From positions 59,765-123,764 of the forward strand of contig CBESWG010000006.1 of NCBI GenBank assembly GCA_965533275.1: 64,000 nucleotides of DNA, written 5' to 3'. The notes under the pieces are model-generated. The model saw nothing but the letters and a program-made list of their open reading frames with translations, had not been told where the DNA came from and searched no databases. This DNA comes from JAUXEH01 sp965533275 (GTDB taxonomy: Bacteria; Acidobacteriota; Aminicenantia; Aminicenantales; Aminicenantaceae). Position numbers and translations under genes: made by a program. This document shows positions 38,340 to 47,547 of the stretch, piece by piece (within the stretch, counting starts at the first letter, position 1; each line of letters begins with the position of its first letter).

Positions 38340-40580
38340 TCAATCCTGCAACAGATGCACGAGGCCCATCTGTCTGAGCAAGCCTGAATAACGGGGATCG
38401 GAAACGATGGCTTTGAAAGGTATGGGGATCGTGATATAGACCAGGTTGCCGTCATGCTCATCATAGGCTTTCTGGAACCACTCGAAGGCCCGGTCGACAT
38501 CCCCGAGCCCAAGACAGATCGCGCCTATCCAGAAGGTTGACACATATCCCTTTTGGGACCGCTCCCGGAGCTCATCCAGGAGCGCTTGGGCCTTCTCTTT
38601 TTTGCCTGCCAGGCCATAGTAGAAGCCCAGCACTCCCAGGTTGGCGACGAACCGGATCCCAGCATCCACGACCTTTTCGCCCGCGGTGATGGCTTCTGCA
38701 TACATGCCCTTCTGGCCGTAGGCGTCCATGAGGCCGTGATATGCGATCACAAAGTTCGGCTCCAGTACGAGAATCTGTTCGAACACCTCGATGGCACTGT
38801 CGAATTCACTCAGATAATAGTAACAGTAGCCGATCCGGACCTTGACGAGCAGGTTGAGCGGGTCCAGCTCCTGTGCACGTTCGATAACCGTCAGAGACTC
38901 AGAGTACCGACGCTCCAGCAGAGTGAGGTACATTTCCTTCCACAGGTGGGCACCGACGCTGTTGGTATTGAGCTCGAGGGCTTTCTGGAAATTCTCTTTT
39001 GCCGCATGGCGATCCCATTCATGGAACGTGGCCACGGCGCCCAGGGAAACATAGGCCTCACTCAAGCAAGGATCGATCTCCAGGGCCTTGAGAGCCGACG
39101 CCTTGGCCTGGGGCATGGCCTCCCTGCTTGGGAGTATATCGAAGCCCGTCGCCATCATGATGAGCGCCTCGGCCTTGCCTGCGTAGGCCGGGGCGAAACC
39201 GGGATCACTCTCGATGGCCCGATCGTAGAAGGAAAGCGTCTTGTCGACCCAATCCGGGCCGAGCTGATTGAAGCAGTACCGTGCCTTGAGATAGAGATCA
39301 TAGGCCTCTACCTTTAGAGCCGGGCGTTCTTGCGGAGCCGGCTGCGGTACGGGCAGGGCGGCCTCGAGTCTCGAGACGATCTCCGCCGTGATCTCGTCCT
39401 GGATGGCGAACACGTCCTCCAGGTTCCGGTCGAAGCGTTCCGACCAAATATGATAGCCGTCATCCACATCGATCAGCTGGGCCGTGATGCGGATCCGTTC
39501 ACCGGCCTTCCTCACGCTGCCCTCGAGCAGTGTTCCCACGTTCAGCCTTTGGCCCACCTCGCGGAGATCGATCTTTTCGCCTTTGAAAGCGAACGAGGAG
39601 GTTCGGGCCACAACTCGCATCCCCGGGATCTTGGTGAGGGCATTGATCAGCTCCTCGGTCAGGCCGTCGCTGAAGTACTCGTTCTCCGGGTCCGCGCTCA
39701 TGTTGACGAACGGCAGCACGGCTATGGAGGGGACCTCCTCGGCTGGAGGCGCAGGTCCAGGATATGACCGGGTATCAACAATGGATTCCAAGTCCTGGAT
39801 CATCGGCTTCAGGTCGGTGTACCGATCCACGGGATCTTTCTGCATGCACCGAGTGACGATCACATTCAATCTATCGGGAACCTCAGCTCGCAGGGATCGC
39901 AGCCCTGTTGGTTCCCGGTTCAGTATCGCGTGAAACACGGCCTGCGTCTCCGGGACCTCGAAGGGACGTTTCCCTGTCAGCATCTCATACAGTGTGCACC
40001 CCAGCGACCATATGTCAGTCCTGTTATCGGCAGGTTCGCCGCGGACCTGTTCAGGCGACATGTAGGCGGCGGTCCCCATGACCGTGGCGGTCTGGGTCAG
40101 GTCGGCCCCCCATGAGAGTTTGGCCAGGCCGAAGTCCATGACCTTGACCTCTCCGCTCTCCGTCAGCATGATGTTGGCGGGCTTGACGTCCCGATGAACG
40201 ATGCCCCTGGCATGGGCAGACTGGATGCCGGCGGCCGCCTGGGATGCGATGCGGACCGCTTCCGATATTTGGAGAGGACCTTCCGCAAGCTTCTCTTTCA
40301 AGCTCTGTCCGGCGATGAAGGCCATCGCGATGAAGATCCTGTCGTCCGCCTCATCGATCTCATAGACCGTACAGATGTGGGGGTGGTCCAGGGCGGCCGC
40401 AGCCTGTGCCTCCCGGACAAAGCGGGCTTTGGCTCCCGGATCGTGTGTCAGCTCCGGCGGCAGGAACTTGAGAGCCACCACCCGTCTCAGTTTGGTGTCC
40501 TCCGCCTTGTACACCACTCCCATCCCGCCCTGGCCGATCTTCTCCAGGACCTGATAGTGAGAGATGGACTTTCCGATCAT
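38340..40580 (-). CDS. Ser/Thr protein kinase with TolB-like and TPR domains
   Basis: A 746-residue cytoplasmic regulator. Residues 8-270 are a Hanks kinase: GQGGMGVVYKAED (P-loop), Lys in VALKFL, catalytic HRDVKPAN, DFG in VMDFGLAKL, and APE-like MSPEQVRG. A linker leads to a TolB-N/adenylate-cyclase-associated domain (SIAVLPFVNMSADPENEYFSDGLTEEL, seen in parts; about 300-400), then a tetratricopeptide region to the end. No TM helix separates the kinase and sensor parts, so it appears soluble. I start at ATG 40580, which leaves a standard kinase N-terminus; the longer frame adds 23 unlikely residues. This kinase-TolB-TPR architecture is common in Acidobacteriota; targets are unknown. Confidence 0.9.
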   Translation of the reverse strand: MIGKSISHYQVLEKIGQGGMGVVYKAEDTKLRRVVALKFLPPELTHDPGAKARFVREAQAAAALDHPHICTVYEIDEADDRIFIAMAFIAGQSLKEKLAEGPLQISEAVRIASQAAAGIQSAHARGIVHRDVKPANIMLTESGEVKVMDFGLAKLSWGADLTQTATVMGTAAYMSPEQVRGEPADNRTDIWSLGCTLYEMLTGKRPFEVPETQAVFHAILNREPTGLRSLRAEVPDRLNVIVTRCMQKDPVDRYTDLKPMIQDLESIVDTRSYPGPAPPAEEVPSIAVLPFVNMSADPENEYFSDGLTEELINALTKIPGMRVVARTSSFAFKGEKIDLREVGQRLNVGTLLEGSVRKAGERIRITAQLIDVDDGYHIWSERFDRNLEDVFAIQDEITAEIVSRLEAALPVPQPAPQERPALKVEAYDLYLKARYCFNQLGPDWVDKTLSFYDRAIESDPGFAPAYAGKAEALIMMATGFDILPSREAMPQAKASALKALEIDPCLSEAYVSLGAVATFHEWDRHAAKENFQKALELNTNSVGAHLWKEMYLTLLERRYSESLTVIERAQELDPLNLLVKVRIGYCYYYLSEFDSAIEVFEQILVLEPNFVIAYHGLMDAYGQKGMYAEAITAGEKVVDAGIRFVANLGVLGFYYGLAGKKEKAQALLDELRERSQKGYVSTFWIGAICLGLGDVDRAFEWFQKAYDEHDGNLVYITIPIPFKAIVSDPRYSGLLRQMGLVHLLQD

Positions 40581-40678
40581 TGTCCCATGCTTCCGCAGTG
40601 TATAGAATGATTTATCACATCTCATGGGAATGGTAAAGCGGCAACTCATAGCGCATTGACTTTGAAAATCTCCGGTGA

Positions 40679-40703
40679 TAAGTTTTCAGGTAGTAAGTTT
40701 TCA
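40679..40703 (+). repeat. 15-bp-period direct repeat upstream of the amidase gene
   Basis: TAAGTTTTCA occurs at 40679-40688 and again at 40694-40703, in the AT-rich intergenic region between the divergent kinase and amidase genes. TTGACT lies just upstream. It may be a regulator site or a chance repeat. Confidence 0.3.
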
Positions 40704-40760
40704 TGACTTCAGGCAAAGAATACTCAGGAAATCCGCGATTTTATATCCGGGAGTTATAAA

Positions 40761-41678
40761 ATGCGCCATTCACCTTCTCGCGGCTTGCGGCCTGCCTGGT
40801 CCGCCCTCCTGCTCCTGCCGGCGCTGCTCATCTTAGCCTCGTCTGTCAGTCCCTGCACGTTCTTCATGTCCACGCTCAAGGGGATCACGTTTTTCGGCAA
40901 CAACGAGGACTTCAGCGATGAAAAGACCAATGTCTGGTTCATTCCGGCACAGGACGGCAAGTTCGGCTACATGTATTTCAGCTATGACAACGGCTGGCCG
41001 CAGGGCGGGATGAACGACCGGGGCCTGTGCTTCGATGGGGCTTCAACCCCCAAGGTCAACCTGAAGTTCGCTCCCGAGAAGAAAAATTACCGGGGCTACC
41101 TCCCGGATAAGATCATGGGCAAATGCAAGACCGTGGAGGATGTCATCGCCGTGATCCGGGAATTCAAGTTCAGCGGCCTGAGGGGGCAGGGCCAGCTCCT
41201 CTTTGCTGACGCCGCGGGAGGCGCGGTAATCCTGGGGGGACCGGACGAGAACGGCGACCTGGATATCATCCGGAAGGATCGTGACATCATGGTCCTGACC
41301 AATTTCTTTCCCAATCACCCGGATATGGGCGGATTCCCCTGCCTGCGGTACAAGTCCGCCACGGTTCACCTGGAAAAGGATCCCAGCCCGGCTCTGGATA
41401 ACTTCAGAGGCATCCTCCAAAAAGTCAGCTCGAAATACACTCAGTATTCAAATGTCTTCGATCTGAACAACCGGGTCGTCTGGATCTATCATCAGCAGGA
41501 TTTCGCAAGGGTGGTCAGGCTGAGCCTGCAGGACGAGCTGGACAAGGGTGCACACACTTACCGGATCCACCATCTGTTCGGTGCACCGCGTGAGGGAGAG
41601 GGGCTAGAGGAGATCAACCGGCTCAGAAAGGCGGGCCGGATCTCACGCCGGATCCCCAGGTTCACCGCCTTTCACTAG
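40761..41678 (+). CDS. Secreted Ntn-hydrolase (choloylglycine hydrolase/penicillin acylase-like)
   Basis: A 305-residue exported linear-amide C-N hydrolase. The signal peptide (LLLLPALLILASSVSP) ends directly at Cys32 in SPCTFF, which would become the N-terminal nucleophile after cleavage, as in penicillin V acylase, bile-salt hydrolase and C45 peptidases. FFGNNEDFSDE and GGMNDRGLCFDG match the conserved Asn/Asp and substrate-pocket stretches. Length is in the family range. Substrates could be N-acyl amino acids, N-acyl homoserine lactones or peptides; not decidable here. It converges on the epimerase gene with 6 bp between. Confidence 0.82.
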   Translation: MRHSPSRGLRPAWSALLLLPALLILASSVSPCTFFMSTLKGITFFGNNEDFSDEKTNVWFIPAQDGKFGYMYFSYDNGWPQGGMNDRGLCFDGASTPKVNLKFAPEKKNYRGYLPDKIMGKCKTVEDVIAVIREFKFSGLRGQGQLLFADAAGGAVILGGPDENGDLDIIRKDRDIMVLTNFFPNHPDMGGFPCLRYKSATVHLEKDPSPALDNFRGILQKVSSKYTQYSNVFDLNNRVVWIYHQQDFARVVRLSLQDELDKGAHTYRIHHLFGAPREGEGLEEINRLRKAGRISRRIPRFTAFH

Positions 41679-41684
41679 GTCCCT

Positions 41685-42629
41685 TCACGCCTTGGGATGG
41701 GAGCGGAACCACTCCACGGTCTGGGCGATCGCCTCGTCCAGGGGAGTTGCCTCAAATCCAAATGCCCTCTCGAATCGGGAGTGATCCACGACAAACGGTT
41801 CTTCCCACAGATACAGCATCTCGTGGAGCTCGCGCATGACCGGGAGGAAGGCCCCCATGAGCTTGACCATGACGCGGGGGACGGAGCTGATCTTGGGTTT
41901 CTTGCCTGCAGCGGCGAACACCCGTCCGATGAAATCCCGCACCGTCACGGTCTCCGGGCTGGGGATGTGCCAGATCTTCCCCAGGGCCTCGTCCTTTTCC
42001 CCCAGCAAGACAAGGGCCCGGGCGATGTCGGGTACAAAGGTCATGGTGTGGGCCTGGTCCGGATCTCCCAGCACCTGCACCTTTTTCCCGGCCAGGGCCG
42101 GGTAGAAGACCCTGTCGCCCATGCCGGCCAGCAAGGCTCTGGGCCCGAAAAAGTCGGAGGCCCGGGCGCTGACCGCCCGGATCCGGCCGCTCTGGTGAGC
42201 CGACATGATCTCTTCGGCCATTCGGGCCCGGATCATCCCCTTGCGTGTGAGCGCGTCATAGTTCAAGTCTTCAGTGAGATGTTTTCCCCTGGTTTCGCCA
42301 TACATATAAAGGTTTTCCATGGAAACAAGCCTGGCCCCGGCATGGACGGCACCCACGATGATCCCGTTCTGAAGGGGCGGAAAAAGCTCGGCCCACTTGT
42401 CATAGGGTGGGCTGCAGCAGCTGTACACCACAGAAGCGCCCTGACAGACGCGTTCGGTGAACTCCAGATCTGCGGCGTCGCCGCCCTCTACCTCGATCCC
42501 CTTGGGGGCCTCGACCCGGCCGCTGCGGGACACAATCCGGACCTGCTTCCCCCGAGCTATCAACTCATCCATCACGGCCAGGCCCACGGGCCCGGCCCCA
42601 AAGATCACATGGAGTTCCCTTTCACTCAT
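41685..42629 (-). CDS. NAD-dependent epimerase/dehydratase family protein
   Basis: A 314-residue extended SDR. The N-terminal nucleotide motif is IFGAGPVGLAVMDEL (GxGxxG). Later parts ASDFFGPRA, FVPDIARALVLL and HIPSPETVTVRDFI are typical of the atypical extended-SDR group, in which the YxxxK pair is shifted or absent (here LYMYGETRGKH may fill it). Its substrate may be a sugar nucleotide or a small carbonyl. It is monocistronic and divergent from the AlkC-like gene. Confidence 0.83.
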   Translation of the reverse strand: MSERELHVIFGAGPVGLAVMDELIARGKQVRIVSRSGRVEAPKGIEVEGGDAADLEFTERVCQGASVVYSCCSPPYDKWAELFPPLQNGIIVGAVHAGARLVSMENLYMYGETRGKHLTEDLNYDALTRKGMIRARMAEEIMSAHQSGRIRAVSARASDFFGPRALLAGMGDRVFYPALAGKKVQVLGDPDQAHTMTFVPDIARALVLLGEKDEALGKIWHIPSPETVTVRDFIGRVFAAAGKKPKISSVPRVMVKLMGAFLPVMRELHEMLYLWEEPFVVDHSRFERAFGFEATPLDEAIAQTVEWFRSHPKA

Positions 42630-42737
42630 ATTCGCCTCCTCCTATTATTTACCACAAACCCCATCTCCGCTCCAATCTATTTCGAGAGTTGAACGGCGTG
42701 TGGGATTGTTTTATTATACGGACAGGGGAATATTCCG

Positions 42738-43817
42738 ATGGCAGAACGACTCAAAGACATGTTTTTTACACCCGATTCCATGGACGCCTTTGCAGAGGCC
42801 ATACAATCGGCCTGTCCCGAGTTCGACACGGAGCGCTTCAAGGCTCTTGTGTTCGACGGTTCTTTCGAAGGAAAGGAAGTGAAGGACAGGATGAGCCACA
42901 CGACACGGTGTCTGCGGCAGGCCCTGCCCGCCGCCTATCCGGAGGCGCTCGAGGTCCTGGTGGAGGCCACCCCTCACGTCAAGGGCTTCGAATCCATGTG
43001 CCTGCCCGATTTTATCGAGCAGTACGGAATGGAAGACTGGGACCGGTCCCTGGAGGCCCTGGGCCGCATCAGCAGGCGCATCACTGGTGAGCTGGCCATC
43101 CGGCCTTTTCTGGACAAAGATCCGGAGAGGGTTCTGCCCTTTCTCTCGACCTGGGCCGAGGACGAGAGCCATACTCTGCGCCGCCTGGTCAGCGAGGGGA
43201 CACGCCCCCGTCTCCCCTGGGCCATGGCCCTGCCCCGCTTCAAGAAGGATCCGCGTATGATGCTGCCTTTCCTCGAAAAGCTGAAGGACGACGAATCCGA
43301 GGATGTGCGCCGGAGCGTCTCCAACCACTTGAACGACATCTCCAAAGACAATCCCGAGATCGCGCTGGAGGTCTGCGGCCGGTGGTACGGGCAGTCGGAA
43401 GACACGGACAGGATCGTCAAGCACGCCTGCCGGACGCTGCTCAAGGCAGGCGACAAGCGGGCCCTCCAGATCTTCGGCTACAGTGATCCTGCGTCCATGC
43501 GGGTCGAGGGCCTCAGCCTCGAAGCCGAGGCTTTCTCGATAGGCAGCGAGCTGAGGTTTTCCTATGATCTGCACCTGCAGGAGGGGGGCAAGGTCAGGCT
43601 CGAGTATGCCATCACCTATGTCAAAGCCCGGGGTAAGCAGTCCAGGAAGGTCTTCAAGCAGACCGAGAACCAGTACTCCCCTGGAGTCTACTCCTTCAAG
43701 CGCAAGCACTCCTTCGCAGACATGTCCACCCGCAAGCATTACCCGGGGACTCACCGCCTCGAGGTCGTCGTGAACGGAGAGGAGAAGGCTTCTGCGCCCT
43801 TCGACGTGCAGGCCTAG
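42738..43817 (+). CDS. AlkC-like DNA alkylation repair protein with C-terminal Ig-like domain
   Basis: A 359-residue HEAT-like-repeat DNA glycosylase. The helical repeats (about 10-250) include WDRSLEALGRISRRITGE, PFLSTWAEDESHTLRRLVSEG, and DDESEDVRRSVSNHLNDISKDNP, the last two being hallmarks of the AlkC/AlkD superfamily. Residues 260-359 form a beta-rich domain (FSIGSELRFSYDLHLQEGGKVRLEY, in parts), matching the Ig-like C-terminus known from AlkC. It should excise positively charged alkyl bases such as 3-methyladenine. The ATG at 42738 follows GGGGAATATTCCG. No ada or alkA gene is next to it. Confidence 0.87.
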   Translation: MAERLKDMFFTPDSMDAFAEAIQSACPEFDTERFKALVFDGSFEGKEVKDRMSHTTRCLRQALPAAYPEALEVLVEATPHVKGFESMCLPDFIEQYGMEDWDRSLEALGRISRRITGELAIRPFLDKDPERVLPFLSTWAEDESHTLRRLVSEGTRPRLPWAMALPRFKKDPRMMLPFLEKLKDDESEDVRRSVSNHLNDISKDNPEIALEVCGRWYGQSEDTDRIVKHACRTLLKAGDKRALQIFGYSDPASMRVEGLSLEAEAFSIGSELRFSYDLHLQEGGKVRLEYAITYVKARGKQSRKVFKQTENQYSPGVYSFKRKHSFADMSTRKHYPGTHRLEVVVNGEEKASAPFDVQA

Positions 43818-43851
43818 GCGGCCACTCAGATCCCAACCATGTCCCGGGGCA

Positions 43852-44700
43852 TCATCCGGATGAATGGGGGGGAAGAGGGGGGCTTTTCGAGCGGCGAGAG
43901 CTTCTCGCCCAGCTGATCCCGATGCTCACCATATAGATCAAGGAGATGATAAGGACGATGATGGGGCCGGGTGCGAAGTTGATGAGATAGGCGATAAACA
44001 ACCCGCTCACCGTGGCGACCAGCGTGATCACGGACGCGGTGACCATGATCCCCTTCACCGTCTTGTGGAACAGCTGGCCCACGGCGGCCGGCATTGTGAG
44101 CAGCGCGATCATGAGCACGATCCCTACGACCCGGATGATGGTCACGACGGTCAGAGCGATCACGCCGAACAGGATAAGATCCACCAGCAGGACCCGGAGG
44201 TTACGCACCTCGGCGTATTCCTCATCGAAGGCCACAGCCAGGAAGGGATTGTACATGAGGACCACAGCCAGAATGATCAGCAGGTCCAGGATTACAATCA
44301 TGGCCAGGTCAACCGTACTGACCAGTAGGATGTTGCCGAACAGATAGGAGAAGAGGTCCGTGGCATATCCCGGTGTCAGGAACATGAAAACCAGGCCCAC
44401 CGCCATGCCCGTGGCCCAGAGTGCGCTCAGGAGCGTGTCGAGCCGATTGCGGGCTCGCTTCCGGAACACGGCCACGCTGGAAGAGGCCAGCAGGCTGAAT
44501 ACCACGGCTCCGATCAGGGGATTCAGGCCGAGGTAGTAACTGATACCCAGCCCGCCGAAGGCCGAGTGCGCGATGCTGCCGGCGATCAGCGACATGCGTT
44601 TGACCACGATGTAGGTGCCGATGATGCCGGCGGCCAGGGAGGCCAGGATCGCGATGAGCAGCGCATTCTGGAAGAACTGGTAGTGGAGTATTTCGAAGAT
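43852..44700 (-). CDS. znuB: Metal (zinc-type) ABC transporter permease, apparent ATC start
   Basis: A 282-residue ABC-3 family permease with about eight TM helices; LIAGSIAHSAFGGLG and AVAFDEEYAEVRNL are family landmarks. The first GTG in frame is at 44607 and would delete TM1. Upstream the frame continues for 31 codons as FEILHYQFFQNALLIAIL and on to GTYIV, exactly the usual N-terminus, back to ATC at 44700. Homologues have Met at that position. GAGGTG (44710-44705) lies 4-6 bases before it, and no ATG, GTG or TTG occurs before the in-frame stop. It therefore either starts at ATC or carries a point change. It follows the ATPase gene by 1 bp. Confidence 0.88.
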   Translation of the reverse strand: MFEILHYQFFQNALLIAILASLAAGIIGTYIVVKRMSLIAGSIAHSAFGGLGISYYLGLNPLIGAVVFSLLASSSVAVFRKRARNRLDTLLSALWATGMAVGLVFMFLTPGYATDLFSYLFGNILLVSTVDLAMIVILDLLIILAVVLMYNPFLAVAFDEEYAEVRNLRVLLVDLILFGVIALTVVTIIRVVGIVLMIALLTMPAAVGQLFHKTVKGIMVTASVITLVATVSGLFIAYLINFAPGPIIVLIISLIYMVSIGISWARSSRRSKSPPLPPHSSG

Positions 44701-44701
44701 C

Positions 44702-45439
44702 TTACACCTCGCACATCCGCTTCATTTCGAGGGAATCGATCCCATGATAGCGCAGTCCGTGGGAGTCGCATTTGTTGATGCAGGCCACTTCCTTGACGAA
44801 GCGGGAGAGCATGTCCAGGTTGTGGTCCACTACTACGATGGCGATGTCCCGCTGGAGCTCTTTCAGGATCTCGTAGAAGGTCTCCTGGACATGGATGTCG
44901 ATGTTGGACATGGGCTCGTCCAGGAGCAGCAGCCGGGGACGGTTGGCCAGGGCACGGGCCACGAACACCCGCTGCTTCTCGCCGCCAGAGAGCTCGTTCA
45001 GCTTGCGGTCCTTGAGCTCCCAGATCTGCATCTGCTTGAGGGCATTTTCCGCCGCCAGTCTGTCCTCCTGCGAATACCGCCCGATCAGGCGCCCACCCAG
45101 GCGGCTCAGCAGGACCACCTCGTGCGCGGTGATGGGGAAGTCGAAATCGATGTCCACAAACTGGGAGAGGTAGCCGATGTGTGCGCGCCCCTCCCGAGCG
45201 GGCTTGCCGAAGACCTCGATGATCCCCGAATCGGGCCGCAGCATACCCAGGATCAGCTTGAGCAGGGTGGTCTTGCCCCCGCCATTGGGACCGATAATTC
45301 CCAGGAAGTCATCCGCGAAGATTGTGAGTTGGATGTCGTGCAGGAAGGGCTTTTCGTCGTAGCTGAATGAGAGGTCGCGGACCCGGACGATCTCCGGCCT
45401 CATGCCCTCGTGTTCGTCGTTAGCGGTTGAGATAGTCAT
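44702..45439 (-). CDS. znuC: Metal (zinc-type) ABC transporter ATP-binding protein
   Basis: A 245-residue ATPase with Walker A GPNGGGKTT, Q-loop YLSQFVDID, signature LSGGEKQRV, Walker B LLLLDEP and H-loop VVVDHNL. The DIDFDFPITAHEVVL stretch is typical of zinc/manganese importers. The ATG at 45439 overlaps the 3' end of the binding-protein gene by 20 bp without a clear ribosome site; the internal ATG at 45403 (233 residues) is an alternative, although GAGG is very close to it. Middle gene of binding protein - ATPase - permease. Confidence 0.93.
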   Translation of the reverse strand: MTISTANDEHEGMRPEIVRVRDLSFSYDEKPFLHDIQLTIFADDFLGIIGPNGGGKTTLLKLILGMLRPDSGIIEVFGKPAREGRAHIGYLSQFVDIDFDFPITAHEVVLLSRLGGRLIGRYSQEDRLAAENALKQMQIWELKDRKLNELSGGEKQRVFVARALANRPRLLLLDEPMSNIDIHVQETFYEILKELQRDIAIVVVDHNLDMLSRFVKEVACINKCDSHGLRYHGIDSLEMKRMCEV

Positions 45440-46361
45440 AGACGGTCTGCCCCACGTTCCTCAGGTTAACAATGTAGTCCTCCGCCAGGGGATCGATGGA
45501 GACTGCCACGCCGTCGATCTCCCGGGCCACAGAGGCGGCCAGCTCCCGGCTGAACTGAGCCTGTACGAATATGACCTTAATGTCCTCTCGCCTGGCCGTA
45601 TCGATGACTTGACGCAGCTGTTCGGCCGTAGGATCCTTGCCGGCCTGCTCGATCGCCAGCTGTTCCAGTCCATAGGCGTCAGTAAAATAGCCCCAGGCCG
45701 GGTGGAAAACGAGGATGGTACGCGACTCGAGCCCGGCAAGCAGGGCTGTGAGCTCTGCATGCAGCTCGTCGAGCTGCGCGGTGTAGGCTGCTGCATTGTT
45801 TCGGTAGTCATCCGCCCGCCCTGGGTCCAGCTCGGCCAGGGCCCTGGCGATGGCCCCCACCTGAAGCTTGACTGCCAAAGGGGAGAGCCAGACATGCGGA
45901 TCGACTCCCCTGCCGTGATCATCCTCCGATTCAGCGCCTGCTCCCTCCTCCGCATGTTCCTCCCCTTCGTGCTCGTGGTCGTGAGCGTGCGATTCGTCCG
46001 AGCCGAAGTGCCGGAGCTCGATACCCTCCGAAGTGTCCACAACCCGCATGTCCGGATTCAGGGAACGGATCTGATTGAAATGCGCCTGTTCGAAGCCGAT
46101 ATGGCCGATCCGGAAGAAAATATCCGCCTCTTCGACCCGCACCAGGTCCCCGGGCTTCGGGTCATAGGTCGCAGGACTGGCGCCCGGGGGGATGATTACG
46201 TGGACGGACACATATTCTCCGCCCACGGCTTCCACGAAGTCCTTCTGAGGCAGGATGCTGACCAATACCTTTGGGGAGTCCCCAACATCCTCCTGCGGAG
46301 CCTGGCCGCAGGCAGACCAGAGAAGGAGGCACACCGCGCACATGCTCAAAGTTCTTTTCAT
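45420..46361 (-). CDS. znuA: Zinc ABC transporter substrate-binding lipoprotein (ZnuA-like)
   Basis: A 313-residue cluster A-I binding protein. The signal is of lipoprotein type (LLLWSAC). Metal-site histidines appear in GHIGFEQ, DPHVWLSP and FHPAWGYFTD. A His/Asp/Glu-rich loop lies at about residues 125-160 (SHAHDHEHEGEEHAEEGAG), the feature that marks zinc rather than manganese transport. It delivers metal to the permease encoded two genes downstream. No Zur box was recognised, though a clear sigma-70 promoter is present. Confidence 0.94.
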   Translation of the reverse strand: MKRTLSMCAVCLLLWSACGQAPQEDVGDSPKVLVSILPQKDFVEAVGGEYVSVHVIIPPGASPATYDPKPGDLVRVEEADIFFRIGHIGFEQAHFNQIRSLNPDMRVVDTSEGIELRHFGSDESHAHDHEHEGEEHAEEGAGAESEDDHGRGVDPHVWLSPLAVKLQVGAIARALAELDPGRADDYRNNAAAYTAQLDELHAELTALLAGLESRTILVFHPAWGYFTDAYGLEQLAIEQAGKDPTAEQLRQVIDTARREDIKVIFVQAQFSRELAASVAREIDGVAVSIDPLAEDYIVNLRNVGQTVYDYLNR

Positions 46362-46386
46362 TGAATCGTCCCTAATTTGCAGGGGA

Positions 46387-46416
46387 ATTATAGAACAGAC
46401 CGGGAAGCAAACTCAA
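46387..46416 (-). promoter_or_regulatory. Promoter of the zinc importer operon
   Basis: TTGAGT (minus strand, 46416-46411) and a perfect TATAAT (46392-46387) with an 18-bp spacer, 26 bp upstream of the ATG at 46361. Confidence 0.55.
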
Positions 46417-46437
46417 TAGGGGCCAGTCTTTATTCCT

Positions 46438-46466
46438 GTAACATAACGAAAACCCCTGCGTATAAA
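46438..46466 (+). promoter_or_regulatory. Candidate promoter of the secreted protein gene at 46.5 kb
   Basis: GTAACA at 46438-46443 and TATAAA at 46461-46466, spacer 17 bp. The -35 is four of six. The leader would be about 80 nt. Confidence 0.4.
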
Positions 46467-46550
46467 TGGGGTGAGATCGGCTCCCAGGAACGGACGCTCT
46501 CTCAAGATCGGATCACATAGAAGACGAAAGAACGAAAAAGGAGTACATCC

Positions 46551-47507
46551 ATGAAAAAAGCTCTCACCATCACATTTGTCATCCTCTTGGGTCTGCTGCT
46601 CAGCACGGTCGTCCGCGCCGAGGCGATCAAGCAGAACATCGTCCCTGCCGATGCCAGCTGGGTCGTCCATGTCGACCTGGAAAAGCTTCTCACCAGCCAA
46701 TTCTTCACCCACATCATGGGGACAGAGGGCTGGGACGAACTGGAAAGAAAGAGTTCCACATTCGAAAAGAGGTACCAGATCAACCTCCTGAAGGACATCC
46801 GGGGTGTCACGGTCTACGGCATGGGCCACGGCGAGGAACATGCGGTGGCCTGCATCTCCGGCCGCATCGACAAGGAGCACCTGCTCCACCTGCTGGGCAT
46901 GGAGGATTCCCACAAGGAGATCCCCCACGGAAGCTTCACCATGCATAGTTGGGACGGGGATGAGTTCGGGGCCTTTGTGGGGGACGAAATGGCCATCATC
47001 GCCCAGGGAGAGGACATGCTGAGGCATGCCCTGGACGTCATCGCCGGCAAGGCTCCCAACATCACGCGCTCCGAGTCTGAGTCTCTCCTCAGCCGGGCCC
47101 CCGGCGACAGCATCGTGTCCGCCGTCGCCCATGATATCCCGAGCCTCCTGGGCGATGAGAAGGACGACCACTCCGCCATCCTGAAGAAAGCCCAAAGCGC
47201 TGTGTTCCATTTTCGGGAGAAGGGCGACGACCTCCTCCTGGGAGCCGAGCTGTCGGTCCAGACCGAGAAGGATGCCGACAACATCGAGCAGATGCTCCGG
47301 GGCCTCCTGGCCATGGTGGACATGTACAAGGACCAGATCCCCAAGGACATCAAAATCCCAGAGGACATCAAGATCTCCCGGGCGGGCAAACTCGTACGTG
47401 TGGACATAAGCTATCCCACTGCCGATGCCATCAAGTTGATAGCGGAGAAGGGGCATTTTCCATTCCGGTTTATCGCCGGCGTATTCGGCCCCTTCCTTCC
47501 CCGGTAG
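46551..47507 (+). CDS. Secreted protein of unknown function
   Basis: A 318-residue exported protein (signal LTITFVILLGLLLSTVVRA). I do not recognise a named family with certainty. Sequence such as IVPADASWVVHVDLEKLLTS and a later paired beta-alpha pattern resemble the DUF3352-like or 'assess-and-report' secreted proteins found in Planctomycetes and Acidobacteria. No catalytic motif or cysteine cluster is apparent. AAAAAGGAG precedes the ATG. It is followed 40 bp later by an ECF sigma gene on the same strand and may share its regulon. Confidence 0.75.
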   Translation: MKKALTITFVILLGLLLSTVVRAEAIKQNIVPADASWVVHVDLEKLLTSQFFTHIMGTEGWDELERKSSTFEKRYQINLLKDIRGVTVYGMGHGEEHAVACISGRIDKEHLLHLLGMEDSHKEIPHGSFTMHSWDGDEFGAFVGDEMAIIAQGEDMLRHALDVIAGKAPNITRSESESLLSRAPGDSIVSAVAHDIPSLLGDEKDDHSAILKKAQSAVFHFREKGDDLLLGAELSVQTEKDADNIEQMLRGLLAMVDMYKDQIPKDIKIPEDIKISRAGKLVRVDISYPTADAIKLIAEKGHFPFRFIAGVFGPFLPR

Positions 47508-47547
47508 ACATCCCGTTCGATTAGGCATACATTGAATATGGAAGGTG

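Noticed and set aside
46362..46550. Zur box between the zinc importer and the secreted protein gene
   Set aside because: An AT-rich stretch with GTTATGTTACA on one strand was seen, but it does not form a convincing dyad.
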